DNA of 64,000 nucleotides from Nitratiruptor sp. YY08-10 (lineage in GTDB: Bacteria; Campylobacterota; Campylobacteria; Campylobacterales; Nitratiruptoraceae). The notes beneath the pieces were generated by a model that was not told the origin of the DNA, made no database searches, and saw nothing but the letters and a program-made list of their open reading frames with translations. Below are positions 1 through 8,902 of this stretch, one piece after another. The position numbers and the translations under genes were made by a program. Each line of letters opens with the position of its first letter. The first letter of the stretch is position 1. Location of the stretch: positions 1,674,001 through 1,738,000 of the forward strand of contig NZ_AP023057.1 in NCBI RefSeq assembly GCF_016629565.1. Direction: 5' to 3'.

Positions 1-174
1 AGTAGTTTCGAGCATCTTCTTGCACCAGGAGCAGTTGTGGCTCTCATAAAAGACCATAATGGGAAGATCTCTTTTTTTTGCTACTTTTTGTGCCGTTTTG
101 AAATCTTTTTGCCAAAGAATCCCGGCAAACAGCATCAAAGGCACCACTAAACTTACAAAAACTCTCATCACCAT
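1..174 (-). CDS. Thioredoxin-like periplasmic protein (partial, N-terminus only)
   Basis: This is the 5' part of a minus-strand gene that runs off the left edge of the window. The start is ATG at 174, or the in-frame ATG at 168; either overlaps or follows the end of the cytochrome c gene closely. The first ~17 residues are a hydrophobic signal peptide ending near LFAG. They are followed by a thioredoxin-like beginning in which ESHNCSWCKKM carries a CxxC redox motif near residue 49. This resembles the thioredoxin_7/DUF255-like group of exported disulfide proteins. It is the last visible gene of the TetR-controlled operon, and the neighbouring exported cytochrome suggests a periplasmic redox role. 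The product name rests only on the CxxC motif and the signal peptide. Confidence 0.7.
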   Translation of the reverse strand, partial: MVMRVFVSLVVPLMLFAGILWQKDFKTAQKVAKKRDLPIMVFYESHNCSWCKKMLETT

Positions 175-176
175 TC

Positions 177-500
177 CTATCCGCAATTCAGACCATCACA
201 GCTACGCACAACACCCATATCTCTGGCATTGTTTTTTAAAAAACGCTTCAGATATTTCGCGCGCCTTATAAAATAGTTCGAATCGATATACTTCATCGCT
301 TTTGGATTATCTTTATGCACCTTGCGAAGTCTCTTTGCATTCTCTGCAAACATCTGTGTCCATTCGTCACTATAGAGCATAGCTGCACCTTTAAAAGCCG
401 GTCCATGACAATGAACACACAATTTTTTGTAGGCATTCAACCCTTTTGCACCATATCCAAAAACAAAAATTGGTACAAAAAACACCATAAAACGTATCAT
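177..500 (-). CDS. Small exported cytochrome c-like protein
   Basis: A 107-residue protein with an N-terminal hydrophobic segment (residues 1-16) that serves as a signal peptide or membrane anchor. A single CVHCH heme c motif lies at about residues 28-32. The rest is rich in Lys, Arg and Asn, and I see no obvious distal Met ligand pattern apart from several methionines. Its start codon directly follows the stop of the AhpD-like gene, and its stop is 2 nt from the next start, so it is translated within the TetR operon. It is probably a periplasmic monoheme electron carrier. It matches no named family that I recognise beyond the cytochrome c signature. Confidence 0.75.
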   Translation of the reverse strand: MIRFMVFFVPIFVFGYGAKGLNAYKKLCVHCHGPAFKGAAMLYSDEWTQMFAENAKRLRKVHKDNPKAMKYIDSNYFIRRAKYLKRFLKNNARDMGVVRSCDGLNCG

Positions 501-1037
501 CTAAGCCTCCTCTCCCAGGCCAAATACATTGGACAAAGTATTGATATAGTTAAAATAGCCTGTAATCGCTACGGCTTCCAAAATCTCCTTATCACTCCAA
601 CCAAGACTTTTAAGATACTCAATATCTTCTTTTGTGATTTTGTAGTTGTCTTTTTTGCTTGCTCGAATACAAAATCGAAGCAGCTCTTTTGTCCTCTCTT
701 CCGCTTCTATTGCATCAACTCCTTGTAAAATCGATTCAATCTCTTTTTCATCAAGACCCAGCATTCTGGCAATATTTTTATGTACATCCACACACATCTT
801 GCAGCTGTTTTCTTTCGATATCAAAAGTGCGATAGCCTCTTTGATAAAATAGGGAAGATGTGTCTGTTTTAAAAGATAGTTTTGCACCATCATATCCGTT
901 GCATTGTAGATATTCTCATCTATTGCCAAAAGTTTGAAAATCTCTCCAAGTTTTCCGGTTTTTTCCAAAATAGGACGAGCTTTTTCTTGAATTGCAGGAC
1001 TCATCTGTTCAAATTCCGGCAAGTTTATATGCGCCAT
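501..1037 (-). CDS. AhpD-like carboxymuconolactone decarboxylase-family protein
   Basis: A 178-residue all-helical protein of the CMD/AhpD fold. The signature CKMCVDVH (about residues 80-87) contains the CxxC plus His of alkylhydroperoxidase-type members, which reduce peroxides through a dithiol relay. The C-terminal part (WSDKEILEAVAITGYFNYINTLSN) is typical of YciW/AhpD-related proteins. It is probably cytoplasmic, since no signal peptide is visible. It lies immediately downstream of a TetR regulator and upstream of a cytochrome c gene with no spacer. A role in oxidative or electrophile stress is inferred from family and context; the substrate is unknown. Confidence 0.85.
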   Translation of the reverse strand: MAHINLPEFEQMSPAIQEKARPILEKTGKLGEIFKLLAIDENIYNATDMMVQNYLLKQTHLPYFIKEAIALLISKENSCKMCVDVHKNIARMLGLDEKEIESILQGVDAIEAEERTKELLRFCIRASKKDNYKITKEDIEYLKSLGWSDKEILEAVAITGYFNYINTLSNVFGLGEEA

Positions 1038-1643
1038 CTACACTCCTTTACATTTTTTTAATGCTTGTACAGCTTTTTCAGTAAGATAGGGCATTAAAGC
1101 TTTGGAAACCTCCTTGGAAACCTCTAAAGCCATTGTTTGAGAAATCTTGTCTCCAAATATCTGTAAAAAAAGGATCCAAAAGTTGCTGTATAGCGCAACC
1201 GTATTCGCTATATGTCGTTTCATCTCTTCTGTCAGTGTAACCATACACTCTTTTTTGATAAGATGATCTATAAGATGGACAAGCTTTTCATACTGCACTT
1301 TTGTATCGTGCTCCACCTCCTGTTGCAAAAGAGGATCTTTTTGCATCAAAATAACCAACTCCTTTTTTAAAAAGCGGTATCGCCACCAAATAGCTGCGAC
1401 ATATTCGCAATACTCCATCATTTCACATAGAGTCTCAGGCAAAGCTTGATTCTCAAATCCCACCTCCTCTCGCATCTTCTGATACAAAAGACGGATAATC
1501 TCCTCTTTATTTCGGAAATGATAATAAAGATTTCCCGGACTGATACCAGCCGCTTTGGCAATATGATTTGTCGTCACATCTTTTGTTCCGAACCGATTGA
1601 AAAGCTCCAGTGCCACTGATAAAATTTTCTCTTTTGTTTCCAA
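1038..1643 (-). CDS. TetR-family transcriptional regulator
   Basis: A 201-residue regulator with a TetR_N helix-turn-helix at residues ~5-50 (KILSVALELFNRFG, then TTNHIAKAAGISPGNLYYHF, then NKEEII). A helical C-terminal ligand domain follows. The start is TTG at 1643, supported by an AAGGTGG ribosome-binding site about 6 nt upstream; no in-frame ATG lies near. It heads an operon with the AhpD-like protein, the small cytochrome c and the thioredoxin-like protein, all with essentially no spacing. A perfect palindrome just upstream of its start is the likely autoregulatory operator. The inducer cannot be told from the sequence. Confidence 0.9.
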   Translation of the reverse strand: METKEKILSVALELFNRFGTKDVTTNHIAKAAGISPGNLYYHFRNKEEIIRLLYQKMREEVGFENQALPETLCEMMEYCEYVAAIWWRYRFLKKELVILMQKDPLLQQEVEHDTKVQYEKLVHLIDHLIKKECMVTLTEEMKRHIANTVALYSNFWILFLQIFGDKISQTMALEVSKEVSKALMPYLTEKAVQALKKCKGV

Positions 1644-1652
1644 ACCCCACCT

Positions 1653-1670
1653 TTAGAGTAATTACTCTAA
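1653..1670. promoter_or_regulatory. Perfect 18-bp palindrome, probable TetR operator
   Basis: TTAGAGTAA followed directly by TTACTCTAA forms an exact 18-bp inverted repeat without spacer. It ends 10 nt before the TTG start of the TetR gene and overlaps the upstream edge of its ribosome-binding region. TetR-family proteins commonly bind such short palindromes to repress their own operons. Binding is inferred from symmetry and position. Confidence 0.75.
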
Positions 1671-1717
1671 TCACATTGTAGAACAAATTGATATGCTTTG
1701 TCAAATAGAAGAAAAAA

Positions 1718-3439
1718 TTATAGATAGCTTACTCTGTTTTTACCGTTTCTTTTCGAGAAGTAGAGGGCTTCATCCGCTCGTTCCAATAAAGTAGGAAGTG
1801 TATCGCCGTCTCTTTTGTTTGTCATGCCTATACTCACGCTCAATGGATATCCGAAACGTTGACTCAATGCCTCAAATTCGAAGCGGATACGTTCTGCTTT
1901 TTCCTTTGCCATCTCTTCATCCAGATCAAAATAGACAACAACAAATTCTTCTCCACCAAATCGACCGACAATATCGGATTTTCTTGAATTTTTTATGAGG
2001 ATCTGCGCAAAAGCTTTTAAAACTTCATCTCCAAAAAGATGCCCTTTTGTATCATTGATTTTTTTAAAATTATCAATATCAATCAGCAAAAGAGAAATAT
2101 TTTTCTTATTGAGGTGTGTTTGCAGTAGATTTAAAAGACTTTTTTTATTCAAGAGTCCTGTCAAACCATCTTTTTGCACTTCACTTTGCAACTCACTCTT
2201 TTCTCGTTCCAACTCCTGGGTTGTTTTCTCTACAAGATTGATCAATGCATTGATAGCTCGAATAGTACTATTGTCATCGACATACTCTTTATTGTACAAG
2301 TCAAGATCTTGTATACTTTCTTCCCGTTCCGAAGCAGCGATTAAAGTGAGGCTTTCATTGAGCAGTTCATGCCCATCCTTCATAGTGACGAACTCTCCGT
2401 ACGTAAAAAATCCAATATTTGGCGATACTCTTTTAAAAGGTATGATTTCTTCATGGACTAGATCACCCAAATAACGTTTCCTTGCAACACACGAAAATAT
2501 AAAAAGAGATTCGAACCGTTTTTGGAACATCTCATTATGGAACAGTTTTCCGGCAGTATCCAAAATCAACAGTGTATTTCCAAATCCAAACCGAACACAA
2601 GAGCCTTCCGGGACATTCCCTGCAAAAACAAGTGTTCCATCTTCATTCATTGCAAGGGCAGCTCTTGCAATATATTTCCCGTCCTTTTCTACCATCAAAG
2701 GAAATTCAATGGCGCTGTCCGGAAGATTCTTTGCTATCTCCTTTCCAAGATATCGCTCATAAATTTCATAAATCGGTTCTCCATCAAGCTCGTATACAAT
2801 ATTTCCTGTCGATTTTGTTACAACGAAACTACGACCTATCGGTTTCCATCCAGTCGTATAGTAGTTGAATACCTGAAGCTCCTTCGAATCGAAGGCTACT
2901 GCTACCGCACCGTTTTCTATCACTCTGTTTTTACAAAACACATAAGTATTTTGAAGCTGACCGTAATCCCCAGCCAGTCCACCACCTATCACGACCTTTG
3001 TCTCATTTCCAAAACCTTTTACCAGCTCTTCTCCATTGGTTCTCATCCCGTCGGCCAAAAGCAAAATGAATTTTGTATCAGAAGTGACTAAGCGCTTTTT
3101 GAAGTACATACCACCTTCATAATGGGGATTATCTGAGGAGAATTGGTCATATGTCACAATGTCCGATTTTATAAACGTATGTTCCATATTGGTAAAAGAG
3201 AGTGCCACATTCTTCTCATAAATCTTTGAATCGACTATTTCTCCTGCAGTGGTAGAACCCACGATCGTTGCATCAGGTAAAAGCGAAACAAGAAGATCAA
3301 GGAGATTTTGCATAAACACTTTGTGTACGATACCTGAATAGACTTGTACCAAAAGCCGATTGCTGTTTTTGATTCCTTTTTCTTTGATAAATGATCGCAA
3401 CTGTTTTTCATCGTGAAAAACAGTATTGAAAGACTTCAT
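1718..3439 (-). CDS. FIST-domain diguanylate cyclase (FIST_N, FIST_C, GGDEF)
   Basis: A 573-residue soluble signalling protein. Residues ~20-200 match the FIST_N sensory fold (TTAGEI, LLLADGM, VIGGGLAGDYG) and ~205-370 match FIST_C. A short coiled-coil stretch (EKTTQELEREKSELQSEVQ) leads to the GGDEF domain (DGLTGLLNK onward, ~410-573). The active-site motif is intact as GGEEF. An RxxD product-inhibition site (RKSD) lies exactly five residues before it, so it should make cyclic di-GMP and be feedback inhibited. FIST domains are thought to bind small ligands such as amino acids. The gene stands alone, divergent from trkA, with GGGGAGC as ribosome-binding site before ATG 3439. Confidence 0.92.
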   Translation of the reverse strand: MKSFNTVFHDEKQLRSFIKEKGIKNSNRLLVQVYSGIVHKVFMQNLLDLLVSLLPDATIVGSTTAGEIVDSKIYEKNVALSFTNMEHTFIKSDIVTYDQFSSDNPHYEGGMYFKKRLVTSDTKFILLLADGMRTNGEELVKGFGNETKVVIGGGLAGDYGQLQNTYVFCKNRVIENGAVAVAFDSKELQVFNYYTTGWKPIGRSFVVTKSTGNIVYELDGEPIYEIYERYLGKEIAKNLPDSAIEFPLMVEKDGKYIARAALAMNEDGTLVFAGNVPEGSCVRFGFGNTLLILDTAGKLFHNEMFQKRFESLFIFSCVARKRYLGDLVHEEIIPFKRVSPNIGFFTYGEFVTMKDGHELLNESLTLIAASEREESIQDLDLYNKEYVDDNSTIRAINALINLVEKTTQELEREKSELQSEVQKDGLTGLLNKKSLLNLLQTHLNKKNISLLLIDIDNFKKINDTKGHLFGDEVLKAFAQILIKNSRKSDIVGRFGGEEFVVVYFDLDEEMAKEKAERIRFEFEALSQRFGYPLSVSIGMTNKRDGDTLPTLLERADEALYFSKRNGKNRVSYL

Positions 3440-3604
3440 CGGCGCTCCCCATTATGGCAATTCCTACACCAATTATAAAGAGAGGATTCTTTGAAAAAAC
3501 TGAATTATCAATAAATAATTTTTATCAACTCAAAATTCATTAAAAATTTATAGTTATAATTGTGTGAAACTGTTATGAAATTTATTCAAGAAGGCCAATA
3601 TAGC

Positions 3605-4924
3605 ATGGATATCATTATCGCCGGAGCCGGTAGGGTCGGATTCAAACTGGCTCAAACACTCTCTGTCAAACACAATATCATCATCATAGACAAAAACAAA
3701 GATGCACTCTCACGCCTTACCGAATCGATCGATGTTATGCCGATATATGGCAATATTGAAGATCCGGATACCTTTAAAGCGTTAACGGAAAGGCCCTACG
3801 ATATTTTTATCGCCGTAACGGATAACGATGAAGCCAATATCATCTCTACTTTGATTGCCGATGATGTGATTGATGTGAAAAAAAAGATCATCCGTCTTCG
3901 AAATCCCTTTTTCGCAAAAAGCTCAATTGCACATAAGATCGGTATTTATGAAGCGGTTTTCCCTTTCATCGCCGCAGCAAGATCTATCAAACTGCTTCTT
4001 GATTTTCCAAAAGCGAACAATGTAAAAAACTTCATCTTTACACCCCAGACTCTCGTATCTGTTTTGGTTGAAGGAAGTGACATCCATTCAATAAAAGAGA
4101 TCGAGTCACAAGATATCGTCGTAGTAGGAATCGAGAGAGACAAAAAATTTTATATCCCTACGGATAATGAAGTAATTCAACAAAAGGATCTGCTCTATCT
4201 TTTTGGGCAAAAAGAGGAGATCAAGAGGTTGTGTGACAGACTCAACCGGAATGCTCCAAAACAGATTCGAAAAATCGCCATTTTTGGAGCCGAACTTCTT
4301 GGACTTGAGATTGCAAAAGCGTTTTTGGAGCAAAAAGTAGAACTCAAGATCATCGAAAAAGATCCCGAACTTTGCAAAAGAGCTTCAGAGATTTTACAAA
4401 ACAGAGCAACGATCATCAATAGCCGTTATGTAGAACATACGATCTTTGAAGAGGAAAATGTCAAAAACGCCGATATGGTCATCTCCACTAGCAACGACGA
4501 TGAAGACAATATCATACGGTGTTTGGAAGCAAAAGAGTATGGCGTGAAAAAGACAGTGGCCGTGAACAACGATATGGAGTTTTACTCTTTGATGCACAAA
4601 CTCGGTATCGTAGCCGTCCGTGGTCCCAAAATGAGTGCATACTACTCCATCTTGGAAAAGATAGCTTCGAGTGCAGTCATCACAGAGCGGCATTATTGTG
4701 GCGGTCGAGGAACGATATTCATGCGAAAAATCTTTCCAAATTCTCCTCTTATCGACAAAAAAATCAAACCACTCTTGCAAGAAGATATCATCTCTTTCAT
4801 CATCCGAAATGGTAAAATTCAGCCCTTGCAACAAAAAACAGCACTCAAAGCCCTAGATGTCATTGTCGTATTTTCCAAATCTTACTTAGAAGAGAGGGTC
4901 AAAAAGTGGATCTACGCTCTATAA
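3605..4924 (+). CDS. trkA: TrkA, NAD-binding regulatory subunit of potassium uptake
   Basis: A 439-residue cytoplasmic protein with two tandem RCK units. The first begins with the Rossmann motif GAGRVGFKLAQ (residues 6-16), and a second nucleotide-binding motif, IFGAELLGLEIA, begins near residue 227. Each unit is followed by a TrkA_C segment. It gates the TrkH channel in response to nucleotides. I chose ATG 3605 because translation there begins directly with the Rossmann strand MDIIIAGAG; in-frame codons further upstream would add residues absent from TrkA. A TATAAT hexamer at 3555-3560 is a likely promoter element. The 3' end overlaps trkH by 19 nt, so the two subunits are translationally coupled. 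Confidence 0.95.
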   Translation: MDIIIAGAGRVGFKLAQTLSVKHNIIIIDKNKDALSRLTESIDVMPIYGNIEDPDTFKALTERPYDIFIAVTDNDEANIISTLIADDVIDVKKKIIRLRNPFFAKSSIAHKIGIYEAVFPFIAAARSIKLLLDFPKANNVKNFIFTPQTLVSVLVEGSDIHSIKEIESQDIVVVGIERDKKFYIPTDNEVIQQKDLLYLFGQKEEIKRLCDRLNRNAPKQIRKIAIFGAELLGLEIAKAFLEQKVELKIIEKDPELCKRASEILQNRATIINSRYVEHTIFEEENVKNADMVISTSNDDEDNIIRCLEAKEYGVKKTVAVNNDMEFYSLMHKLGIVAVRGPKMSAYYSILEKIASSAVITERHYCGGRGTIFMRKIFPNSPLIDKKIKPLLQEDIISFIIRNGKIQPLQQKTALKALDVIVVFSKSYLEERVKKWIYAL

Positions 4925-6360
4925 AAAATATTGCAAAATTTCTATCCACAATAGGACTTGTTCTCTCTCTGTTTCTTGCCATTCCGTCACTTACAGGTAT
5001 CATTTACCATGAATCTATCAAACCCTATCTTATATTTAATCTCATCTTTTTTCTGTTTCATTATCTGCTCTTTTCCCTTCTTTGGAAACATCCGGCACAA
5101 ATGAGTATCAAAGAGGGAATCTTTGCTGTCAATCTTGTCTGGATACTACTTGGTATCGGTGGCGGTATCGGCTTATATCTCACCTCCAATGTCACATTCG
5201 CTAAGGCTTTTTTCGAAGCGATCAGTGGTTTTACCACGACAGGAGCAACAATTTACAGTGATATCGAATCCCTTTCTCACACCACTTTGATGCTTCGAAG
5301 TCTCTACCACTGGCTTGGCGGAATGGGAATCATTGTTTTGGGTGTCGGCCTTTTGACCATCATCAATCCCACCGGTTCATTGACACTTTTTAAAGCCGAG
5401 TCGACCGGTGTAACACTGGAAAAACTGACACCAAAAATCAAAGATACGGCAAAAAGACTCTGGGCTGTCTACATCGCTTTGACACTGCTCGATACTCTTT
5501 TACTCTACGCTGGGGGTATGAATCTTTTCGATGCCATCAATCACGCATTTTCCACCATCTCGACAGGAGGGTTCTCTACAAAAAACGCGAGTCTCGGATA
5601 CTGGGAAAACAACGCATTCATTTTGTGGGTTACAACATTTTTTATGTTTGTAAGCGGTATCAACTTCATCGCCCATTTAAAAGCATTTTCAAAAGATTTC
5701 AGTGGATACAGAAGCGAAGAGGTCTTATGGTATACAGCTATTTTTTTGATCCTCTCTTTTGCATTGAGCTTTGTTCATATCTTTATAGGACATGACACAA
5801 CGTTTCATGCATTTACCCACTCTTTTTTCACCATCTCTTCCATTATCACTACCACTGGATTTGCATCCACCGACTATGGGCAATGGTCAGCAGCTGCTAT
5901 CGCCATCATTTTTATTCCGATGTTCATCGGCGCCAATGCCGGCAGTACCGCTGGGGGTGTCAAAGTCATCCGCTATGTGGTACTACTGAAAAATCTTGGA
6001 GCCCAAATCAAACAAATTCTTCATCCAAATGCAGTTATAGGTGTCTACATTGATCAAAAACGTATCGGCAGCAAGGTCCTTGGAAGCGTCAGCGGTTTTT
6101 TCTTTATCTATTTTTTAACAACATTACTGCTTTCTTTTTATCTCTATGCAAAAGGATATGATTATCTCACTGCAATGAGCGCTGCAATAGCGGTCATTGG
6201 CAATATCGGTCCCGGTTTTGGACATGTGGGACCGGCAGATAACTTTACCATTTTCAGTGAATTTGATAAAGTGGTTTTGGCAATTTTCATGATCATAGGA
6301 AGGTTAGAGTTTTATACATTTATCATCCTCTTCTCCCGTGAGTTTTGGAAAAAATTTTAA
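4906..6360 (+). CDS. trkH: TrkH-family potassium channel subunit
   Basis: A 484-residue integral membrane protein of the TrkH/KtrB superfamily with about ten hydrophobic segments. The four pore loops are recognisable: TTTGATIYSD, STISTGGFST, ITTTGFAST and AVIGNIGPGFG. They carry the filter glycines that select K+. LYHWLGGMGIIVLG following the first pore loop is typical of the family. With the adjacent TrkA it forms a K+ uptake system in the inner membrane. The start lies inside trkA. A CopZ-like gene and a ClC gene follow on the same strand, so K+ and Cl- transport may be co-expressed. Confidence 0.95.
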   Translation: MDLRSIKNIAKFLSTIGLVLSLFLAIPSLTGIIYHESIKPYLIFNLIFFLFHYLLFSLLWKHPAQMSIKEGIFAVNLVWILLGIGGGIGLYLTSNVTFAKAFFEAISGFTTTGATIYSDIESLSHTTLMLRSLYHWLGGMGIIVLGVGLLTIINPTGSLTLFKAESTGVTLEKLTPKIKDTAKRLWAVYIALTLLDTLLLYAGGMNLFDAINHAFSTISTGGFSTKNASLGYWENNAFILWVTTFFMFVSGINFIAHLKAFSKDFSGYRSEEVLWYTAIFLILSFALSFVHIFIGHDTTFHAFTHSFFTISSIITTTGFASTDYGQWSAAAIAIIFIPMFIGANAGSTAGGVKVIRYVVLLKNLGAQIKQILHPNAVIGVYIDQKRIGSKVLGSVSGFFFIYFLTTLLLSFYLYAKGYDYLTAMSAAIAVIGNIGPGFGHVGPADNFTIFSEFDKVVLAIFMIIGRLEFYTFIILFSREFWKKF

Positions 6361-6369
6361 AGGATCAAT

Positions 6370-6762
6370 ATGCAGTTTTTTGTACCAAACCACTGCCCTA
6401 ATTGTCATAGTGAAGGCAAAAAGATAAAATTTGAAAATCTTTTATGTAATCTCAAAGATATCTCCACACTCAATAGAAACAAAACCTACTATTTCTGTAA
6501 AAATCCAGCATGCGAGGTTATCTATTTTAGCGGTTTGGAAATTTTTACCAACAATGATCTTTTTCGTAAAACTGCCTATAAATCCAAAGATCCGGACGCT
6601 ACGATTTGCTACTGCTTTGGATACAAAGTCAAAGATGCAGATCAAAAACATTTTGAAGAGTATTTGATCAAAAAATCACACTTTTGTGCATGTAGTATTC
6701 GCAATCCAAGCGGGAAGTGCTGTAAAAAACTATTTGAAACCTTGTTGGAGCTTCCATCATGA
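6370..6762 (+). CDS. CopZ-like zinc / [2Fe-2S] cluster protein
   Basis: A 130-residue cytoplasmic protein rich in cysteine. CPNCHSEG (residues 9-16) and YYFCKNPACEVIYF form a zinc-binding unit. ICYCFGYK followed by HFCACSIRNPSGKCC resembles the BFD-like [2Fe-2S] site. This arrangement matches the N-terminal domain of Archaeoglobus CopZ, which binds zinc and a 2Fe-2S cluster. The C-terminal heavy-metal-associated domain of true CopZ is absent. The stop overlaps the start of the ClC gene by 4 nt (ATGA). A redox or metal-handling role is inferred; the partner is unknown. Confidence 0.8.
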   Translation: MQFFVPNHCPNCHSEGKKIKFENLLCNLKDISTLNRNKTYYFCKNPACEVIYFSGLEIFTNNDLFRKTAYKSKDPDATICYCFGYKVKDADQKHFEEYLIKKSHFCACSIRNPSGKCCKKLFETLLELPS

Positions 6763-8138
6763 TACGACGACACATTACAGAACAGACAGCCATATTTCTC
6801 TCCTTTTTAAAATGGATGATTCTCTCTACCGTAACGGGAATCATCATCGGTACTATCGTCACACTTTTTCTTAAAACAATCCATTTAGGCGAAGGACTAC
6901 GTTCCCAACTCCCTTTTCCCTACTACTATACTCTGCCCTTCGTTCTTGTTTTTGTGGTATGGCTTATCAAAACATTTGCTCCCAGTGCCGAAGGACACGG
7001 AACGGAAAAAGTGATCGAGGCGGTTCACAAAAAACATGGCAAAATTGATCTCAAAGTGGTGCCTATTAAACTTATCGCTACCGTTTTGACACTGGTCTCT
7101 GGTGGTTCAGTAGGAAAAGAGGGGCCCGCAGGCCAAATCGGTGCTGCTTCTGCAAGTGGACTCAGCGATCTTTTGCGATTTAGCGACACCGATCGCAAAA
7201 AGATTGTTATTTGTGGGATTAGTGCCGGCTTTGCATCCGTTTTTGGCACCCCCATTGCCGGAGCTATTTTTGGAGTAGAAGTCCTTATCATAGGCGTTAT
7301 CTTGTATGATGTGCTGCTACCCTCTTTCATCGCAGGTTTTGCAGCTTTTACCACCGCACAGTTTCTTGGCATCCAATATACCTATTTTGATTTCCATTAC
7401 TATCAAAGTGTCTCGCTCGATATTCCGCTTATTTTAAAAGTGATTGGAGCCGGAATCTTTTTTGGACTTGTAAGCGATATTATCGTCACCTTCATGAATC
7501 TCATCCACAAAGGAATTGAAAAAATTCCTCTCAATCTTTATATAAAAGCATTTATTGCAGGTATCATAGTGGTGCTGATCGGCATACTTTTTGGGGACCA
7601 GTATCTGGGACTCGGCATGGATACGATCAAAGATACCCTCAATCCAGATCCCTATTTTGCCAAAGATCTTCCCTGGTATGCCTTTTTACTCAAAACAATT
7701 ACCTCAGCACTCACTTTAGGAGGGGGCGGAAGCGGTGGTGTAATCACCCCGGTCTTTTATATAGGTGCAACCAGCGGACATGCTTTTGGAATGTGGTTTG
7801 ATTATCAACATATCGCTTTATTTGCGGCACTCGGTTTTGTAAGTGTTTTAGCAGGAGCTACCAATACCCCCATTGCAGCTACTATCATGGCAGTAGAACT
7901 CTTTGGTCTTGAGATCGCCCACTATGCAGCGTTAAGTGCAGTGATCAGTTTCTTGCTTACAGGACATAGAAGTATCTTTCCTTCTCAAATCCTTGCAATG
8001 CGAAAGAGCGAAATGCTCGAGATCAAAATCGGCGAAGAGATTGAAAAGGCTGAAGTAGAACTGGAAAAGAAACAGTTTAGCAAATTTCAACGGATTCGAA
8101 GAAGAATTTTGAGAAAGAAAAAAGAGCGGGGACTCTAA
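6759..8138 (+). CDS. ClC-family chloride channel / antiporter
   Basis: A 459-residue polytopic membrane protein of the voltage-gated chloride channel family. The motifs are GSVGKEGPAGQIGAA (with the gating glutamate of GxEGP), AIFGVEVL, GGGGSGGVITPVFYIGA and GATNTPIAATIMAVELFG. The first selectivity motif reads GHGTEKV instead of the usual GSGIP, so ion preference may differ from that of E. coli ClcA. No CBS domains are present; the C-terminus is a short charged helical tail (EKAEVELEKKQ...RRRILRKKKER). It is translated by coupling from the CopZ-like gene. Its 3' end overlaps the convergent DsbD_2-type gene by 4 nt. Confidence 0.93.
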   Translation: MIRRHITEQTAIFLSFLKWMILSTVTGIIIGTIVTLFLKTIHLGEGLRSQLPFPYYYTLPFVLVFVVWLIKTFAPSAEGHGTEKVIEAVHKKHGKIDLKVVPIKLIATVLTLVSGGSVGKEGPAGQIGAASASGLSDLLRFSDTDRKKIVICGISAGFASVFGTPIAGAIFGVEVLIIGVILYDVLLPSFIAGFAAFTTAQFLGIQYTYFDFHYYQSVSLDIPLILKVIGAGIFFGLVSDIIVTFMNLIHKGIEKIPLNLYIKAFIAGIIVVLIGILFGDQYLGLGMDTIKDTLNPDPYFAKDLPWYAFLLKTITSALTLGGGGSGGVITPVFYIGATSGHAFGMWFDYQHIALFAALGFVSVLAGATNTPIAATIMAVELFGLEIAHYAALSAVISFLLTGHRSIFPSQILAMRKSEMLEIKIGEEIEKAEVELEKKQFSKFQRIRRRILRKKKERGL

Positions 8139-8890
8139 CGTCCCTGTACCTTTTCTATTTTTTCATGAAGTTTTTGTTTCATATGTATCATCTTCTTTTG
8201 TACCATTTCGGGATGCTCAAGAAACATATATCCTTTATACCCTGTATAGATACCGTACAAAACAACTAAAATACCTGCAATCTGTAAGGCAACATGGCGA
8301 AATTTCATCTGCTGCATGAGTGAAGAAAAATATCCAAGCAAAAAAAGTACTGGAATTGTAGCCAGTCCGAAAACGAGCATCACCACACCACCCCAAAACG
8401 GCGATGCAGTAGCTGCCGCAAAAGCGGCAAAGAAGTAGACAAACCCACATGGGATCAGCCCATTGAGCATTCCAAGAAAGTAAAAACTAGGTAATGTCTT
8501 GGAGGCTATGAGTTTGCGAAAAGCCAAGCGAAAAAAGCCGATGTTTGTTGTAGAGCACTCTACACTGCTTAAAAACCGAATCTGTCCCATCAAAGAAAGC
8601 CCCATCAGTACCATCAAAACACCTACGAGCAGAAACAAAATACCTTTACTAGTCATGCTAAAAGAAAATACTTTTCCAAAAAAACCAAAAATCATTCCAA
8701 TGATCACATAAGCGGTAATCCGTCCAAGATTGTACAGCAGATGGGCCATTGCCTGGTGGGATCGGTTCCATTGGTTATCTACCTTTGCGGCACTGTACGC
8801 CATCACAAATCCTCCACACATCCCAATGCAGTGCCCGATACTTCCCAAAAATGCAACTAAAAAAAGTGTTCCAAGATCGATACTGTTCAT
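8135..8890 (-). CDS. DsbD_2 / SafE-like cytochrome-biogenesis-type membrane protein
   Basis: A 251-residue inner-membrane protein with about six transmembrane segments. It opens with LFLVAFLGSIGHCIGMCGGFVMAYS, whose GHCxGMCGG motif is typical of the urease-accessory-protein-H-like / DsbD_2 family (PF13386 type). Members often accompany copper handling and cbb3 oxidase assembly, and the paired cysteines suggest metal or electron transfer across the membrane. A short basic tail (KMIHMKQKLHEKIEKVQGR) is cytoplasmic. It follows the APC permease gene by 12 nt on the same strand. The exact substrate is unknown. Confidence 0.8.
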   Translation of the reverse strand: MNSIDLGTLFLVAFLGSIGHCIGMCGGFVMAYSAAKVDNQWNRSHQAMAHLLYNLGRITAYVIIGMIFGFFGKVFSFSMTSKGILFLLVGVLMVLMGLSLMGQIRFLSSVECSTTNIGFFRLAFRKLIASKTLPSFYFLGMLNGLIPCGFVYFFAAFAAATASPFWGGVVMLVFGLATIPVLFLLGYFSSLMQQMKFRHVALQIAGILVVLYGIYTGYKGYMFLEHPEMVQKKMIHMKQKLHEKIEKVQGR

Positions 8891-8902
8891 ATAAACCCTT
8901 TA

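Noticed and set aside
1507-1704. 65-residue minus-strand frame overlapping the TetR start and operator
   Set aside because: It is out of frame with the TetR gene and reads through the operator palindrome; no ribosome-binding site or family.
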